In this document: positions 24,035 through 33,868 of the stretch, one piece after another
Layout of the letters: every line of letters starts with the position of its first letter
How positions within the stretch are numbered: the stretch's first letter is position 1
DNA from: Oscillatoria nigro-viridis PCC 7112
GTDB taxonomy: Bacteria > Cyanobacteriota > Cyanobacteriia > Cyanobacteriales > Microcoleaceae
DNA: 64,000 nucleotides
Assembly (NCBI RefSeq): GCF_000317475.1
Contig: NC_019729.1
Coordinates: 4,540,501 to 4,604,500, forward strand
Reading direction: 5' to 3'
Made by a program: the position numbers and the translations under genes
The notes under the pieces: generated by a model
What the model saw: the letters and a program-made list of their open reading frames with translations, nothing else
Databases searched by the model: none
Told to the model about the DNA's origin: nothing

Positions 24035-27000
24035 GTGTCTGTGTCGGAAAATCAAGCTCCCACCTTCATCCTAGTTGACGGTCACTCTCTGGCCTTCCGC
24101 TCCTACTTCGCCTTTGCCAAAAGTCGAGACGGAGGCTTGCGAACTACGACGGGCATTCCCACCAGCGTCTGTTTTGGCTTTCTCAAGTCGCTGCTGGAAG
24201 TCATGGCCGCCCACGACCCCCAGTACATGGCGATCGCCTTTGACCTCGCCACGCCCACTTTTCGCCACGAAGCCGACGAAACTTACAAAGCCGGTCGTGC
24301 GGAAACTCCCGAAGATTTTATCCCAGATATCAAAAACCTGCAAGAATTGCTCAGCTATTTGAATTTACCTGCCATAACTGCTCCGGGCTACGAGGCGGAC
24401 GATGTTTTGGGAACTTTGGCAAACAAAGCCAGCGCGGCCGGTTATCAGGTCAAAATCCTCACGGGCGATCGAGATTTGTTTCAATTAGTAGAAACCGAAA
24501 AACAAATCAGCGTATTGTATTTGAGTACCGATGAGCTCAGGCGATCGGGCAAAGGCAAATCCCAAGAATACGGCCCGGAAGAAGTCAAAGCCAAACTCGG
24601 TATTTTGCCCGAACAAGTAATAGATTACAAAGCTTTGTGTGGCGACAAATCCGATAACATCCCCGGAGTCAAAGGCATCGGCGACAAAACCGCCCTGCAA
24701 TTGCTGGAAGCTTACAATTCCCTCGACGGCATTTATGCAGCCATCGACGAGATTAAAGGAGCAACTAAGAAAAAGCTAGAAGAAGGCAAAGAAGCTGCTT
24801 ATCATTCTCAACGCATGGCGACAATTGTCCAAGACGTGCCATTAGAAATCAACTTAGAAGATTGCCAGCTTATAGGTTTTGACGAATCAGCCTTGATTCC
24901 CATGCTGGAAAAATTGGAATTTAAGACATTTTTAGGGAAAGTAAAACAAATTCAAAAGCGTTTTGGTGGCACAGAAGAGCCATTGACAGACAGTGGAACA
25001 GGCATCTTGCCTGTGGCAAAGGGCGGGCAAGATGCCCGCCCCACAATCAATTCAACCGACAGTGGCACAGGCATCTTGCCTGTGGCAAAGGGCGGGCAAG
25101 ATGCCCACCCCACAATAGATAAGTCACCTCAAACTTCTAAAAGTTCAGAAGACGAAGACGATGACTTGTGGTTTTTTAGTCCCGAAGAAACCCTAGCCGC
25201 CCAGCAGCAAAATAAACTGCCAATTAAACCCCGAATAATTCAAACAACCGAACAGTTAAACGAATTAGTCCAACTCCTGCAAACATACACCGACAAAGCC
25301 TCACCCGTGGCGTGGGATACCGAAACTACCGCCATCGAGCCGCGAGACGCCGAATTAGTCGGAATTGGCTGCTGTTGGGGAACTGGTGAACAAGATGTAG
25401 CTTATATCCCAACCGGACACAAAACGGGCAAAAACTTAGACAAAGCCACAGTTTTAAATGCTTTGCGTCCGATTTTGGAAAGCGAGAATTATCCCAAGGC
25501 GCTGCAAAATGCTAAGTTCGATCGATCGATCCTGCGCTGTCAGGGAATCAAACTAGCCGGAGTCGTCTTCGACACCATGCTAGCCAGTTACGTACTCGAT
25601 CCAGAAAATAGCCACAGCCTCAGCGAATTGTCAAGGAAATACTTAGGCATTGTCGCCAAAAGTTACAATGAATTAGTACCGAAAAACAAAACAATTGCTG
25701 ACATCAGTATTCTGGCGGTAGCCGACTACTGCGGCATGGATGTTTACACTACATTTCAGTTAGTAGGTAAACTTAGAGCAGAATTGAAGGAAGCTGATAA
25801 AACTAGCTTTCCCGAAAAAACTTTGGAGGGGTTGCTGCTGGAAGTAGAACAGCCCCTAGAACCAGTTTTAGCAGAAATGGAATACTGCGGAATTCGCATT
25901 GATTCAGCTTACCTGCAACAACTGTCGCAGCAGCTAGAAAAGAGCTTAAAAGAAATAGAAGAAAAAACTTATCAAGCAGCGGGGAGAAAGTTTAATTTAG
26001 GTTCCCCAAAACAACTCAGCGAAATCTTGTTAGAAAAAATCCCCGATGAGTTTCAGAAAAAGTCTCGCAAAACTAAGACGGGATACTCTACAGACGCGGC
26101 TGTATTGGATAAATTGCAAGGAGACCACCCGATTGTAGACGATTTATTAGAACACCGAACATTATCCAAGTTGAAATCAACTTATGTGGATGCTTTGCCG
26201 CAGTTAGTGCGTGCGGATACCGGGCGAGTGCATACAGATTTCAACCAAACTGCAACGGGTACGGGAAGGCTTTCTTCTTCTAATCCAAATTTACAAAATA
26301 TTCCCATCCGTACCGAGTTTTCGCGGCAAATTCGCAAGGCTTTTTTGCCGGAAGAAGGTTGGCTGATGGTGTCGGCTGACTATTCTCAAATTGAACTGCG
26401 AATTTTGGCTCATTTGAGTCAGGAACCTGTGTTAATTGAAGCTTATCAAAATAACCGAGATGTGCATACCGTGACGGCTCAACTGTTGTTTGAAAAGGAA
26501 GAAATAACTCCAGACGAGCGCAGGTTTGGCAAAACGATTAATTTTGGGGTAATTTACGGTATGGGGGCGATCAAGTTTGGGCGATCGATGGGCAAAACTT
26601 CAGCAGACGGTAAAAAGTTTATTGAACGATTTAACCAGCGTTACAGTAAAGTATTTGAATATTTGGAGAAAGTAAAAAAAGAGGCGATCGCCCTCGGATA
26701 CGTTACCACAATACTCGGCCGCCGTCGCTACTTGAACTTCGAGAGCGAAAGCCTCCGGGACTTAAAAGGTCGCAATCCCCAAGACATTCACTCCGATCGA
26801 CTTAAATCTCTCAGCAGAGATGACGCCCAATCTTTGCGGGCGGCAGCCAACGCTCCCATTCAAGGCTCTAGTGCTGATATCATTAAACTTGCCATGATTG
26901 AGGTACACAAAATTTTGCAAAACTATCAGGCGCGGCTGCTGCTGCAAGTTCACGACGAATTAATCTTTGAAGTGCCTCCCGATGAATGGGGAGAATTGCA

Positions 27001-27097
27001 ACCGAAAATTAGAACTGCGATGGAAAATGCTCTGCCACTTAGCGTACCGCTGATAGTTGACATCCACGCTGGGCAAAATTGGATGGAAACTAAATAA
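24035..27097 (+). CDS. polA: DNA polymerase I (PolA)
   Basis: 1020 residues from GTG 24035 (a second GTG follows at 24041). 5'-3' exonuclease domain at about 8-295. The 3'-5' proofreading domain (about 395-600) keeps its acidic residues: DTETT near 428, NAKFDRS and the YCGMD motif. Polymerase domain (about 610-1020) with motif A DYSQIELR near 780, motif B RRFGKTINFGVIYG near 828 and motif C VHDELIFEV near 971. Between the first two domains (about 318-361) are two in-frame copies of a 23-residue palindromic-repeat product (SGTGILPVAKGGQDA), making the protein longer than usual. Upstream it is divergent from the small secreted protein genes. Confidence 0.97.
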   Translation: MSVSENQAPTFILVDGHSLAFRSYFAFAKSRDGGLRTTTGIPTSVCFGFLKSLLEVMAAHDPQYMAIAFDLATPTFRHEADETYKAGRAETPEDFIPDIKNLQELLSYLNLPAITAPGYEADDVLGTLANKASAAGYQVKILTGDRDLFQLVETEKQISVLYLSTDELRRSGKGKSQEYGPEEVKAKLGILPEQVIDYKALCGDKSDNIPGVKGIGDKTALQLLEAYNSLDGIYAAIDEIKGATKKKLEEGKEAAYHSQRMATIVQDVPLEINLEDCQLIGFDESALIPMLEKLEFKTFLGKVKQIQKRFGGTEEPLTDSGTGILPVAKGGQDARPTINSTDSGTGILPVAKGGQDAHPTIDKSPQTSKSSEDEDDDLWFFSPEETLAAQQQNKLPIKPRIIQTTEQLNELVQLLQTYTDKASPVAWDTETTAIEPRDAELVGIGCCWGTGEQDVAYIPTGHKTGKNLDKATVLNALRPILESENYPKALQNAKFDRSILRCQGIKLAGVVFDTMLASYVLDPENSHSLSELSRKYLGIVAKSYNELVPKNKTIADISILAVADYCGMDVYTTFQLVGKLRAELKEADKTSFPEKTLEGLLLEVEQPLEPVLAEMEYCGIRIDSAYLQQLSQQLEKSLKEIEEKTYQAAGRKFNLGSPKQLSEILLEKIPDEFQKKSRKTKTGYSTDAAVLDKLQGDHPIVDDLLEHRTLSKLKSTYVDALPQLVRADTGRVHTDFNQTATGTGRLSSSNPNLQNIPIRTEFSRQIRKAFLPEEGWLMVSADYSQIELRILAHLSQEPVLIEAYQNNRDVHTVTAQLLFEKEEITPDERRFGKTINFGVIYGMGAIKFGRSMGKTSADGKKFIERFNQRYSKVFEYLEKVKKEAIALGYVTTILGRRRYLNFESESLRDLKGRNPQDIHSDRLKSLSRDDAQSLRAAANAPIQGSSADIIKLAMIEVHKILQNYQARLLLQVHDELIFEVPPDEWGELQPKIRTAMENALPLSVPLIVDIHAGQNWMETK
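24989..25117 (+). repeat. Tandem in-frame palindromic repeats inside polA
   Basis: Two copies of a 60-bp unit (24989-25048 and 25058-25117) spaced 69 bp apart, an exact multiple of three. Each contains GGCATCTTGCC and GGGCGGGCAAGATGCCC, the same palindrome core as at 3483-3501. Translation gives SGTGILPVAKGGQDARPT and SGTGILPVAKGGQDAHPT. Confidence 0.9.
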
Positions 27098-27108
27098 AAC
27101 AGAGAAAT

Positions 27109-27681
27109 ATGAGCAAACCTAAAATCGGGATTTTCCCAACAATAAAAACCTTAAGTGCAGTTGCTATGCTATTGCTACTATTCGGGTGTCCGCAAAAATT
27201 AGCGCCCAACAACTATGCTGTCAAGCGAGTCAGCGACGGCGATACCCTTGTTGCTAGCGATGCCGCCGGGAAAGATATCAAAGTGCGTTTTGCCTGTGTA
27301 GATGCACCGGAAATCGCGCACACAAATGCTGAAAAAAATAGCAAAGCAGCAGCACTAAAAAATCAATTTAAGTGGGGAAATCTAGCGCACCAAAGAATGC
27401 AGCAGCTAGTCAAACAAGGGGGCGGTCGCGTTGTTTTGACCGTCACCGATACTGACCGCTACGGCCGCAAAGTTAGCGAAGTTCGGTTGCCAAACGGCAC
27501 ATTTGCCCAAGAAGTTTTGATCCGCGAAGGATTAGCAATGGTTTACCGTCCTTACTTGAAAAATTGTCCGAGTGCAAGTGTTCTGGAACAAGCCGAAGCC
27601 GAAGCTAAGAAAAATCGCCGCGGCGTTTGGGGAGATTCCAAGTTTGTGCCAGCTTGGCAATTTCGGAAGAGCGATAAATGA
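27109..27681 (+). CDS. Thermonuclease (SNase-like) lipoprotein
   Basis: 190 residues, starting 11 bp after polA. Lipoprotein signal with lipobox LLFGC (Cys about residue 27). SNase fold (about 35-185): VSDGDTLVAS, VRFACVDAPE with catalytic-type Arg and Asp, DTDRYGRKVSEVRL with the second Arg, and EAEAKKNRRGVWGD at the end. Expected to be a Ca2+-dependent envelope-bound nuclease that degrades external DNA or RNA. May be co-transcribed with polA, but no joint function is clear. Confidence 0.88.
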   Translation: MSKPKIGIFPTIKTLSAVAMLLLLFGCPQKLAPNNYAVKRVSDGDTLVASDAAGKDIKVRFACVDAPEIAHTNAEKNSKAAALKNQFKWGNLAHQRMQQLVKQGGGRVVLTVTDTDRYGRKVSEVRLPNGTFAQEVLIREGLAMVYRPYLKNCPSASVLEQAEAEAKKNRRGVWGDSKFVPAWQFRKSDK

Positions 27682-28234
27682 GGGGAAGAAGGCCCTTCGA
27701 CTTCGCGATCGGGTAAAAAGAAGGAAAATGGTAGGAGTACGAGCTAACTCTTGCCTTCGGAGTTTTGTTAGTCGAGTATAGCCACAAGTTTCAACCGATT
27801 TGTAGATTGACAGGGACAAGATTATGTTGTTGGCGTGGAATATGGGAACCTGTATCAGATATTTACAGTCTTGGACTTACTCAGGTTTTGTTAAACCCCG
27901 TCTATACTATAAATTTTAGGTTTAGCTGCTCCCCATCGGCCCAGAAAGCGGGTTTCTAGATACCGATGCCGATCGCCCTAATTTAGCTAGCCAGACGGGA
28001 ATCCCCACACGCTTGTCGCTTCGATTAGTGTGGGATGAAAGTCGCGTTTCGCTGTGGATTCCACCGCCCACTGTTCAAAACTATGTTTTGAACAGTGGGC
28101 GGGTGGATGACGAGACAAACAAACTCTTTATTCAATGGGTCTATTTTGTCCTTTGTACTTGACAGTAAATAACGCATTCTGGTACATTAACACTAATTGA
28201 TGCGTACCGACTGCTATCCAATATTTGTCACTCA
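27682..28234. other. Intergenic region with large hairpins upstream of tnpB
   Basis: About 550 bp with no supported gene. Contains the paired palindromes at 28001-28106 and a possible promoter for tnpB: TTGACA at about 28159 with TACATT 17-18 bp later. May include the left end of the IS200/IS605-type unit whose only gene is tnpB. Confidence 0.45.
28001..28106. repeat. Two strong palindromes in front of tnpB
   Basis: First: ATCCCCACAC ... GTGTGGGAT (about 28003-28036), one bulge, shaped like an IS200/IS605 end hairpin. Second: GCCCACTGTTCAAAAC (28066-28081), loop TAT, GTTTTGAACAGTGGGC (28085-28100), perfect 16-bp arms that extend outward (CCACC/GGTGG) with one bulge. No T-run follows, so a simple terminator is unlikely. 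Confidence 0.7.
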
Positions 28235-29464
28235 ATGAGAACGGCTTACCAGTACAAACTACGTCCAACAAAACAGCAGGTCATTGAACTAGACAGATGG
28301 CTATCCATGCTATGCGCCCAGTACAATTACCTGTTGGCTGATAGATTTAATTGGTACGAACAAAATCGCTCTCCTGTTAACGCCTGCCATCTCGTCTGTT
28401 ACCTACCTGAACTGCGAGAAAATCCCGATTATTACTCGCAAAAGAAAACGTTACCTCAACTCAAGAAAACACATCTTTGGTATAGCGAAATATATTCGCA
28501 AGTCCTTCAGGATGTAGTTAAGCGAGTTAAGACAACATTTGACCGTTTCCTAAAAGGTGATAGCAGCGGAAAACGCAGCGGTAAACCTCGATACAAAGCT
28601 CGCAGTCGCTATCGCACCTTTACTTATCCGCAAATGAAAGAGGGATGCTTGCATGGCAACTTGATTAACTTGCCGATGTTTGGGAAAGTTAAAGTTGTCT
28701 TGCACCGCCCTATCCCTGATGGGTTCAAAATCAAAACCGCATCTGTCACCAAGAAAGCTGATGGTTATTACCTTACGCTCTTCCTAGAAGACAAGACGGT
28801 TCCAGAGATAAAGCCAGACTTTAATCCTCGTTCAATAACAGGTATTGACGTAGGACTGAAGGAGTTTTTGACAACATCTGAAGGCGAAACAGTTGCTATT
28901 CCCCAGTATTATCGTAAAGAGCAAAAACGCTTACGAACTATTCAAAAGCGAGTGTCACGTCGCAAAAAGGGGAGCAATAACAGGCTTAAAGCTATTAAGC
29001 AACTGGGCAGACAACACAAGAAGGTTACAGATAAAAGAAAAGATTTCCACTTCAAGACAGCTAATTGGCTGCTGTCAAAATATGACGTAATCGCACACGA
29101 GGATTTAAACATAAAAGGTCTAGCTCGTACAAGGTTGGCTAAATCTGTGTTGGACGCTGGGTGGTCAAGTTTTCTGTCGATACTGACAAACAAAGCCGAA
29201 AACGCGGGTTTGTTGGTTGTCCCAGTAAGTGCCCATAATACTTCACAAGATTGTTCTAATTGCGGCGAGAAAGTACCAAAAAAGCTGCATATTCGTTGGC
29301 ATGACTGTCCTCACTGTGGGTGCAGTCTAGACCGTGACCATAATGCCGCAGTTAATATCAAAAATAGAGCGGTGGGGCAACCCGTTCTTAAAGCTCAGTT
29401 AATGTCCTATGCAATAGCAGGAGTCACTGAGAAGCCTACACCATACTGTACTCATTTGGTGTAG
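28235..29464 (+). CDS. tnpB: RNA-guided endonuclease TnpB (IS200/IS605 accessory protein)
   Basis: 409 residues, near full length. N-terminal HTH/OrfB region ([20 protein letters not shown]). RuvC-like nuclease residues all appear present: D205 in [11 protein letters not shown]289 in [12 protein letters not shown], zinc finger CSNCGEKV...CPHCGCSL, and final D in [12 protein letters not shown]. TnpB proteins cut DNA guided by an omega-RNA from the element's right end. No tnpA lies nearby, so this is a lone tnpB. The last codons lie in the right-end-like hairpin at 29435-29465. It may be an active guide-dependent nuclease or a stranded element. Confidence 0.93.
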   Translation: MRTAYQYKLRPTKQQVIELDRWLSMLCAQYNYLLADRFNWYEQNRSPVNACHLVCYLPELRENPDYYSQKKTLPQLKKTHLWYSEIYSQVLQDVVKRVKTTFDRFLKGDSSGKRSGKPRYKARSRYRTFTYPQMKEGCLHGNLINLPMFGKVKVVLHRPIPDGFKIKTASVTKKADGYYLTLFLEDKTVPEIKPDFNPRSITGIDVGLKEFLTTSEGETVAIPQYYRKEQKRLRTIQKRVSRRKKGSNNRLKAIKQLGRQHKKVTDKRKDFHFKTANWLLSKYDVIAHEDLNIKGLARTRLAKSVLDAGWSSFLSILTNKAENAGLLVVPVSAHNTSQDCSNCGEKVPKKLHIRWHDCPHCGCSLDRDHNAAVNIKNRAVGQPVLKAQLMSYAIAGVTEKPTPYCTHLV

Positions 29465-29473
29465 GAGTTGTCA
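29435..29473 (+). ncRNA. Right-end hairpin / probable omega-RNA 3' end overlapping tnpB stop
   Basis: CCTACACCA (29435-29443) and TGGTGTAGG (29457-29465) form a perfect stem that includes the tnpB stop codon, followed by AGTTGTCAC. The layout (hairpin then TGTCA) matches right ends of this family, where the omega-RNA scaffold ends and the guide begins. The RNA would start inside the tnpB coding region; its 5' end cannot be seen. Confidence 0.5.
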
Positions 29474-29700
29474 CTACAATACAATCAGGACGAGGTTTGG
29501 CTCCTACCGTCCGCAATCTGTGGAGTTTCGGCGATAGCTGACGCCAGATTCATCTAAAACCAGACATGAGTTCGATTGCACTTTTCTCCGACCTGTTTTT
29601 TAGGAAAAGTCAACAAATGTGATAGGCTCCAGATAAACTAATAGACTGCTGACAAAAGCGGTCTATTGCAATCACCCAAAATTAACTTTAAGGGACATCA

Positions 29701-30222
29701 ATGAATTTCAAACATCTGGTTATTTCCGGCATTGCCCTGATCCTCGGTACTGCAATTGTAGGAAATGCGATTGCTCAAGAACTGACCGACGACCAAAAAA
29801 CGGTTGTTTGTCGCTTGAAAACAGAAGTTGAGCAGCGGAAAGGCAACGGTCAAAAATTAGTATTTGTGCCGTTGCTGGGCCAAGTTCGCAAACAAGTTTC
29901 ATCTCCTTTTAGAGCCACGCTGCATCCTAATGTGGAGTATGTTTTTGTTGCCACTTGCGACGGAAATTGCCAGGATTTAAACTTATCTCTCAAGGATGCA
30001 AGCGGCCAGGAAATCGCTGTGAGTCAAAAAACAGGTGAACTGGCGTCAATCTCTTTTACTCCCCCATCCCAAGGGGAATATCAAATCAGTGCTAAGCCTG
30101 GGGAATGCAAGAAGGCAGAGGGTTGCAATTTCGGCATGGGAATCTTCGTTCCTGCCTCTGCAAATGTACCTAATGCTTCAAAAATTCCTGCTGAGATAGC
30201 ACAATTTCGACTTTGCCAGTAG
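29701..30222 (+). CDS. Exported hypothetical protein
   Basis: 173 residues. Signal peptide (hydrophobic 5-22, cleavage after NAIA at about 25). Mature part with beta-rich pattern and six or so cysteines (ATCDGNCQDLNLSL, PGECKKAEGCNFGMG). Probably periplasmic with disulfides; similar small secreted proteins occur in filamentous cyanobacteria, but I cannot name the family. Confidence 0.6.
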   Translation: MNFKHLVISGIALILGTAIVGNAIAQELTDDQKTVVCRLKTEVEQRKGNGQKLVFVPLLGQVRKQVSSPFRATLHPNVEYVFVATCDGNCQDLNLSLKDASGQEIAVSQKTGELASISFTPPSQGEYQISAKPGECKKAEGCNFGMGIFVPASANVPNASKIPAEIAQFRLCQ

Positions 30223-30230
30223 AGGAGAAC

Positions 30231-30297
30231 TTACAAGTTGTGAGTTGTGAGTAGAGTTAAGTTGTGAATAACCAATCTAACTCATAACTTGCAACTT
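30231..30297. repeat. Imperfect inverted repeat with AGTTGTG heptamers
   Basis: Left part holds tandem AGTTGTG units, right part the near complement (AACTCATAACTTGCAACTTA). It lies just after the stop of the exported protein gene and may act as its terminator hairpin; otherwise it is an STRR-type array. Confidence 0.5.
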
Positions 30298-30481
30298 ATA
30301 ACTCGTAAATTTTAATTAGTTATTCACAAATTAGCCAAACTGTCAAGCAGAGAAATCAGTGGAACCCTGCACAGACCCGAAAGTGCCGAAATTTGGTTGG
30401 GCATGAAAAACTCTATTTACCCTCACGCAGGCATCAATTAGAATATAGATAGTGCCTCTCAGGGTGACGAGTATATTGCCC

Positions 30482-32197
30482 ATGTCTTCAACCTTAGCCT
30501 CGAAAAATCAACCCCATAACCCCCCTCAAACAGATTTGAGAAATCTGTTCAGTCGCTTGGGTATCAGGCAGAAAATCGGCTGCGGATACGCCTTGGTCAT
30601 TTGTATTGCCATTGTGGGTGCTGTGGCGGGACGGGGAGTAGAATTTTATTACAAACAGCAGGTGCGGGAAAAACTGGCCCTGGATAGAGATAAAGGGGAA
30701 ATCCTGACTAACCTCAATAACACCGTGCAGGAAGTCAGAATTCAGCAGCAAAAGCTGGCGAGTCTGACGGCAAAACCGCAAATTTTCGATCGCGAACGCT
30801 CGGAATTCCTGACTCGCGTTGCTCAGATGAGCGGCATCCTCGAACAACTGCAAACCTTTCCACCGACGAAGAATCCCGAGGTGGCCAAAGACTACGAAAT
30901 CCTTCAACAGTTCGTTCAAGTCAACGGCAAAACTGTAGAATCATACTTTCAAGAAGTACAAAAGTTGTTGGCGACTGCGAAATTATCTGGTTTAAATCCG
31001 AGGCAGCAGAAGGCTTTCGAGCGGAACTTGAACAATTTTGCGGTTGGCAAAACCGCTTTGAAACTCGAACAGTTTTCGCACGATTCAGCCAAACTGGCCG
31101 GCAGCTTTAGCGAGAAAGCAGACGAGGCATTGAGTACCTACGACAAAGCAGAAAAACTCGGAACTCTGATTCTCGTTTGCTCTCTCTTGATATCAGCGGC
31201 GATCGCAGCAATTCTAGCAGCATACACCAGCGGGGCGATCGCTCGCTCCTTAGAAGCCACCACCCTCATCGCTCAGCGAGTGACAGAAGAATCTAACTTT
31301 GACCTGCAAGTACCAGTCACTACTTCCGACGAAGTGGGAATGCTAGCACTTTCCCTCAACGAACTAATCCAAAGAGTAGCCGAATACACAGAAGAATTGC
31401 ACGAAGCAAAAGTAGCCGCCGAAGCTGCCAACCGCTCGAAAAGTGCATTTCTCGCCAACATGAGCCACGAACTACGCACCCCCCTCAACGCCATCATTAA
31501 CTACAGCGAAATGCTGCAAGAAGATGCTCAAGATTCGGGTTCAGAAGACTTTCTCCCGGACTTAGAAAAAATTCAAACCGCAGGCAAACACCTGTTAGAT
31601 ATGATTAGCGACATCCTCGACATTTCCAAAATAGAAGCAGGTCACGTCACCCTTTATTTGGAAAACTTCGACGTGGCAACGATGATTGAAGAAGTGATGA
31701 CTACGGCTCAACCGCTAGTAGAAAAAAAAGGCAATTCTTTAGCACTGAAAACCAAAGGCGAACTCGGCACAATGTACGCAGATCAACCGAAAGTGCGGCA
31801 AATTCTCCTCAATTTGCTCAGCAATGCTGCCAAATTTACCGAAAAAGGCGTCATTACTATCGGCGTCGAAAGAATGAAAATTGAAAAATCAAGACCGGCG
31901 AAACTTAATAAAAATAATGATTTTCAGTCGGGTTCAAACTACACTTCTCAAGTTTTAATGTTTCGAGTCAGCGACACCGGCATCGGCATGACAAACGAGC
32001 AATTAGAGCAGATATTTAAACCTTTTACCCAAGCTGATGCTTCGACTACCCGCAAGTACGGAGGGACGGGTTTGGGATTGACAATTAGCCAGCGTTTGTG
32101 TCAAATTCTCGGCGGCGAAATTAGCGTCGAAAGTGAAGACGGTAAAGGTTCAACTTTTATTGTCAGTCTCCCGGAACGGGTGGTGATGCAGGCATGA
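30482..32197 (+). CDS. HAMP-containing sensor histidine kinase
   Basis: 571 residues from ATG 30482; a GTG at 30452 would add 10 residues. Membrane segments at about 34-52 and 227-250 bracket a helical periplasmic sensor region. HAMP (about 250-305) leads into HisKA with H329 in [16 protein letters not shown], then HATPase_c with [18 protein letters not shown] (near 496) and [12 protein letters not shown] (near 524). There is no receiver domain and no adjacent regulator gene, so the partner is elsewhere. Confidence 0.92.
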   Translation: MSSTLASKNQPHNPPQTDLRNLFSRLGIRQKIGCGYALVICIAIVGAVAGRGVEFYYKQQVREKLALDRDKGEILTNLNNTVQEVRIQQQKLASLTAKPQIFDRERSEFLTRVAQMSGILEQLQTFPPTKNPEVAKDYEILQQFVQVNGKTVESYFQEVQKLLATAKLSGLNPRQQKAFERNLNNFAVGKTALKLEQFSHDSAKLAGSFSEKADEALSTYDKAEKLGTLILVCSLLISAAIAAILAAYTSGAIARSLEATTLIAQRVTEESNFDLQVPVTTSDEVGMLALSLNELIQRVAEYTEELHEAKVAAEAANRSKSAFLANMSHELRTPLNAIINYSEMLQEDAQDSGSEDFLPDLEKIQTAGKHLLDMISDILDISKIEAGHVTLYLENFDVATMIEEVMTTAQPLVEKKGNSLALKTKGELGTMYADQPKVRQILLNLLSNAAKFTEKGVITIGVERMKIEKSRPAKLNKNNDFQSGSNYTSQVLMFRVSDTGIGMTNEQLEQIFKPFTQADASTTRKYGGTGLGLTISQRLCQILGGEISVESEDGKGSTFIVSLPERVVMQA

Positions 32198-32293
32198 AGT
32201 CAATCGATTTTAGATTTTAGATTTGAGATTTGAGATTAAAGAATTGAAGCATTGACCCAGCCCAAAAACGGATACGCTGCCACGTACTTAAGT

Positions 32294-32346
32294 CGTGGAA
32301 AGATAAAAATTTTAGACTAAGGTTCAAGATCCCAGATTTATCTGTG
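32294..32346 (+). repeat. Dispersed 53-bp repeat (inverted partner at 61192-61245)
   Basis: CGTGGAAAGATAAAAATTTT and onward matches the reverse complement of 61192-61245 with about 90% identity by eye. In both places it sits next to AAAATCT or GATTTGA heptamers. Confidence 0.7.
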
Positions 32347-32421
32347 GGGTAAATCTAAAATCTAAAATCTAAAATCTAAAATCGACTGACTTGCGCGAGA
32401 TAAATACGTTCGGCAAGTTTC

Positions 32422-32480
32422 ATCGGATACAGGTTTTTTATTTCTGGACGGATCGATCCGGGGGCTGGTATCCTGGATGC
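32422..32480 (-). repeat. Dispersed ~58-bp repeat, copy B
   Basis: Reverse complement begins GCATCCAGGATACCAGCCCC and ends CCTGTATCCGATG, matching copies at 11486-11542 and 60637-60695. Confidence 0.65.
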
Positions 32481-32732
32481 TTTCGGTGAGGCAAGATATG
32501 GATTTTGACACGGATAGACGGATTAATTATTGAGCATTCGTCAATAGTCAGGAGGCAGATATTCAAGGAAAAAGAAAGAGGGAGGAAGGAAGAGGGAAAT
32601 TTAAAAATGTATTGATATATCAATTATCAAAATAAAGAATAATTAACAACCAGATCCGGACTAACGCACAGACTCTATCTGTAGGTGCGCCGTGTGCACC
32701 TTACATATAGGGGTTCTGCGTAAGTCCTGATA

Positions 32733-32756
32733 ATTCCCAGGTCAAAACCTGGGAAT
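32733..32756 (-). terminator. Terminator-like hairpin of the DUF2259 gene
   Basis: ATTCCCAGGT and ACCTGGGAAT are perfect 10-bp arms with loop CAAA, 10 bp beyond the stop of the minus-strand gene. No strong T-run. Confidence 0.6.
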
Positions 32757-32765
32757 ATAGCAAGT

Positions 32766-33458
32766 CTAAAGAACAAAGCCTTGTACAAAAGTAGTTTTCA
32801 AAACTCCTTCAAAAGTGCGTTCTGTCTTGTCCAGCAGGACAACGACATTGCGCCCGTTCGGAGACAAACGAACTTCTCGGATTGAATAAGAGAACACCCA
32901 ATCTTGAAAATTGTTCAGCGTTCCGAGGACACGCTGCCGACCGTTATGATTAATTACAAGACGCATTGCCGCGCTTTCTTTGCCAGCAGAAGCATTTTTT
33001 TGCCGCTGTTCCAGGCGAATTTGTAAAGGCTTTCCTGTATTGAGTTTGACGGCAACTGTCTCGCTTCCATTGGCTCCGGGAGTACGAGAAATAATGTTCA
33101 GTTTAGTTCCAGCGTGAGGAGGAGTTAACTTCAAAGTTTGCCTGTTATTCCAACTTTTTTTAAGCAAGTCATCTTCTGCCATTTTAGTGCTTTTATTGGA
33201 GTCTGGCTCGCCATATTTAGTTTCGATACACCCATTTTTGATGCAGGAATTTGCAGCAACTTGGACAATTTGCAATTCTGCTTTGGGAATTCCCGCTCCT
33301 GTATCTCTGGAACTTTCTAGATACAAGTAGTAATTGCTGTCGGCGGAAAAACCCGACATCCGGTGTGCGGCACGCCAGGTATTTGCCAAAGCTTCAGGGG
33401 CTACTGCGATCGCGGCACTTGCTATAATACCTAACGAAATTAAAGGTAAAATTTTCAT
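32766..33458 (-). CDS. Secreted DUF2259-family protein
   Basis: 230 residues. Signal peptide with cleavage after ALA (about 25). The mature start RMSGFSADSNYYLYLESSRD, then TGAGIPKAELQIVQV, is the DUF2259 pattern (predicted secreted protein family). The C-terminus contains YSIREVRLSPNGRNVVVLLD, WD-like in feel. Biochemical role unknown; periplasmic location expected. A single gene with its own hairpin downstream. Confidence 0.7.
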   Translation of the reverse strand: MKILPLISLGIIASAAIAVAPEALANTWRAAHRMSGFSADSNYYLYLESSRDTGAGIPKAELQIVQVAANSCIKNGCIETKYGEPDSNKSTKMAEDDLLKKSWNNRQTLKLTPPHAGTKLNIISRTPGANGSETVAVKLNTGKPLQIRLEQRQKNASAGKESAAMRLVINHNGRQRVLGTLNNFQDWVFSYSIREVRLSPNGRNVVVLLDKTERTFEGVLKTTFVQGFVL

Positions 33459-33868
33459 AAATATATTTTCCAGGTGTGAGAGTTATAGCGGCTGTTATTG
33501 ATGAGTAAAACAATAACGCTTCGGGTTTAGCTATAGGACTGTGACGCTTCTCAAGTCCTCTCTCCTATTTACATGAGTTTTTCTCCATTTTCCGCAGCAG
33601 GAGACTGTTTAAGAATGTGCCGTTTTTTCAAGTGGCACTAGAAAGCATTTTTAATGTGAGATTTGGTCTTATCCAAGAGTCCAACTTTTAGGGGCGAGAG
33701 TTTGCTTTTCCTTGCGAGATACTGCTACACAGGACGGAAATACCTATCTCAAGATAGGGGAACACCGATCCGCCCCCCCTCCGCAACTCCCTACAATGAC
33801 AATTGTACGGGCGATCGAGCAATTGCCTCTACAGCAGCGATCATTTTTAATGCAGGGAATTAAAATTT
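33459..33868. other. Intergenic promoter region of clpB
   Basis: About 410 bp between the divergent DUF2259 and clpB genes. No CIRCE-type inverted repeat was recognised. TACAAT at about 33792 is a possible -10 for clpB. No coding frame is supported. Confidence 0.45.

Larger units (their letters stand above)
32198..32765. other. Intergenic region rich in repeats, no gene seen
   Basis: About 570 bp. Holds heptamer arrays at 32206-32238 (TTTTAGA/TTTGAGA) and 32351-32383 (AAAATCT), a dispersed repeat at 32294-32346, copy B of the 58-bp repeat at 32422-32480 (reverse strand), and a terminator-like hairpin at 32733-32756. No coding frame is convincing. Confidence 0.6.

Noticed and set aside
27109-27681. 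SNase-like lipoprotein as part of a defence system
   Set aside because: Its lipobox and position behind polA fit a general envelope nuclease; no defence partner is near.
33663-33863. Short plus-strand frame before clpB
   Set aside because: No motif, no Shine-Dalgarno, and it covers the likely clpB promoter.
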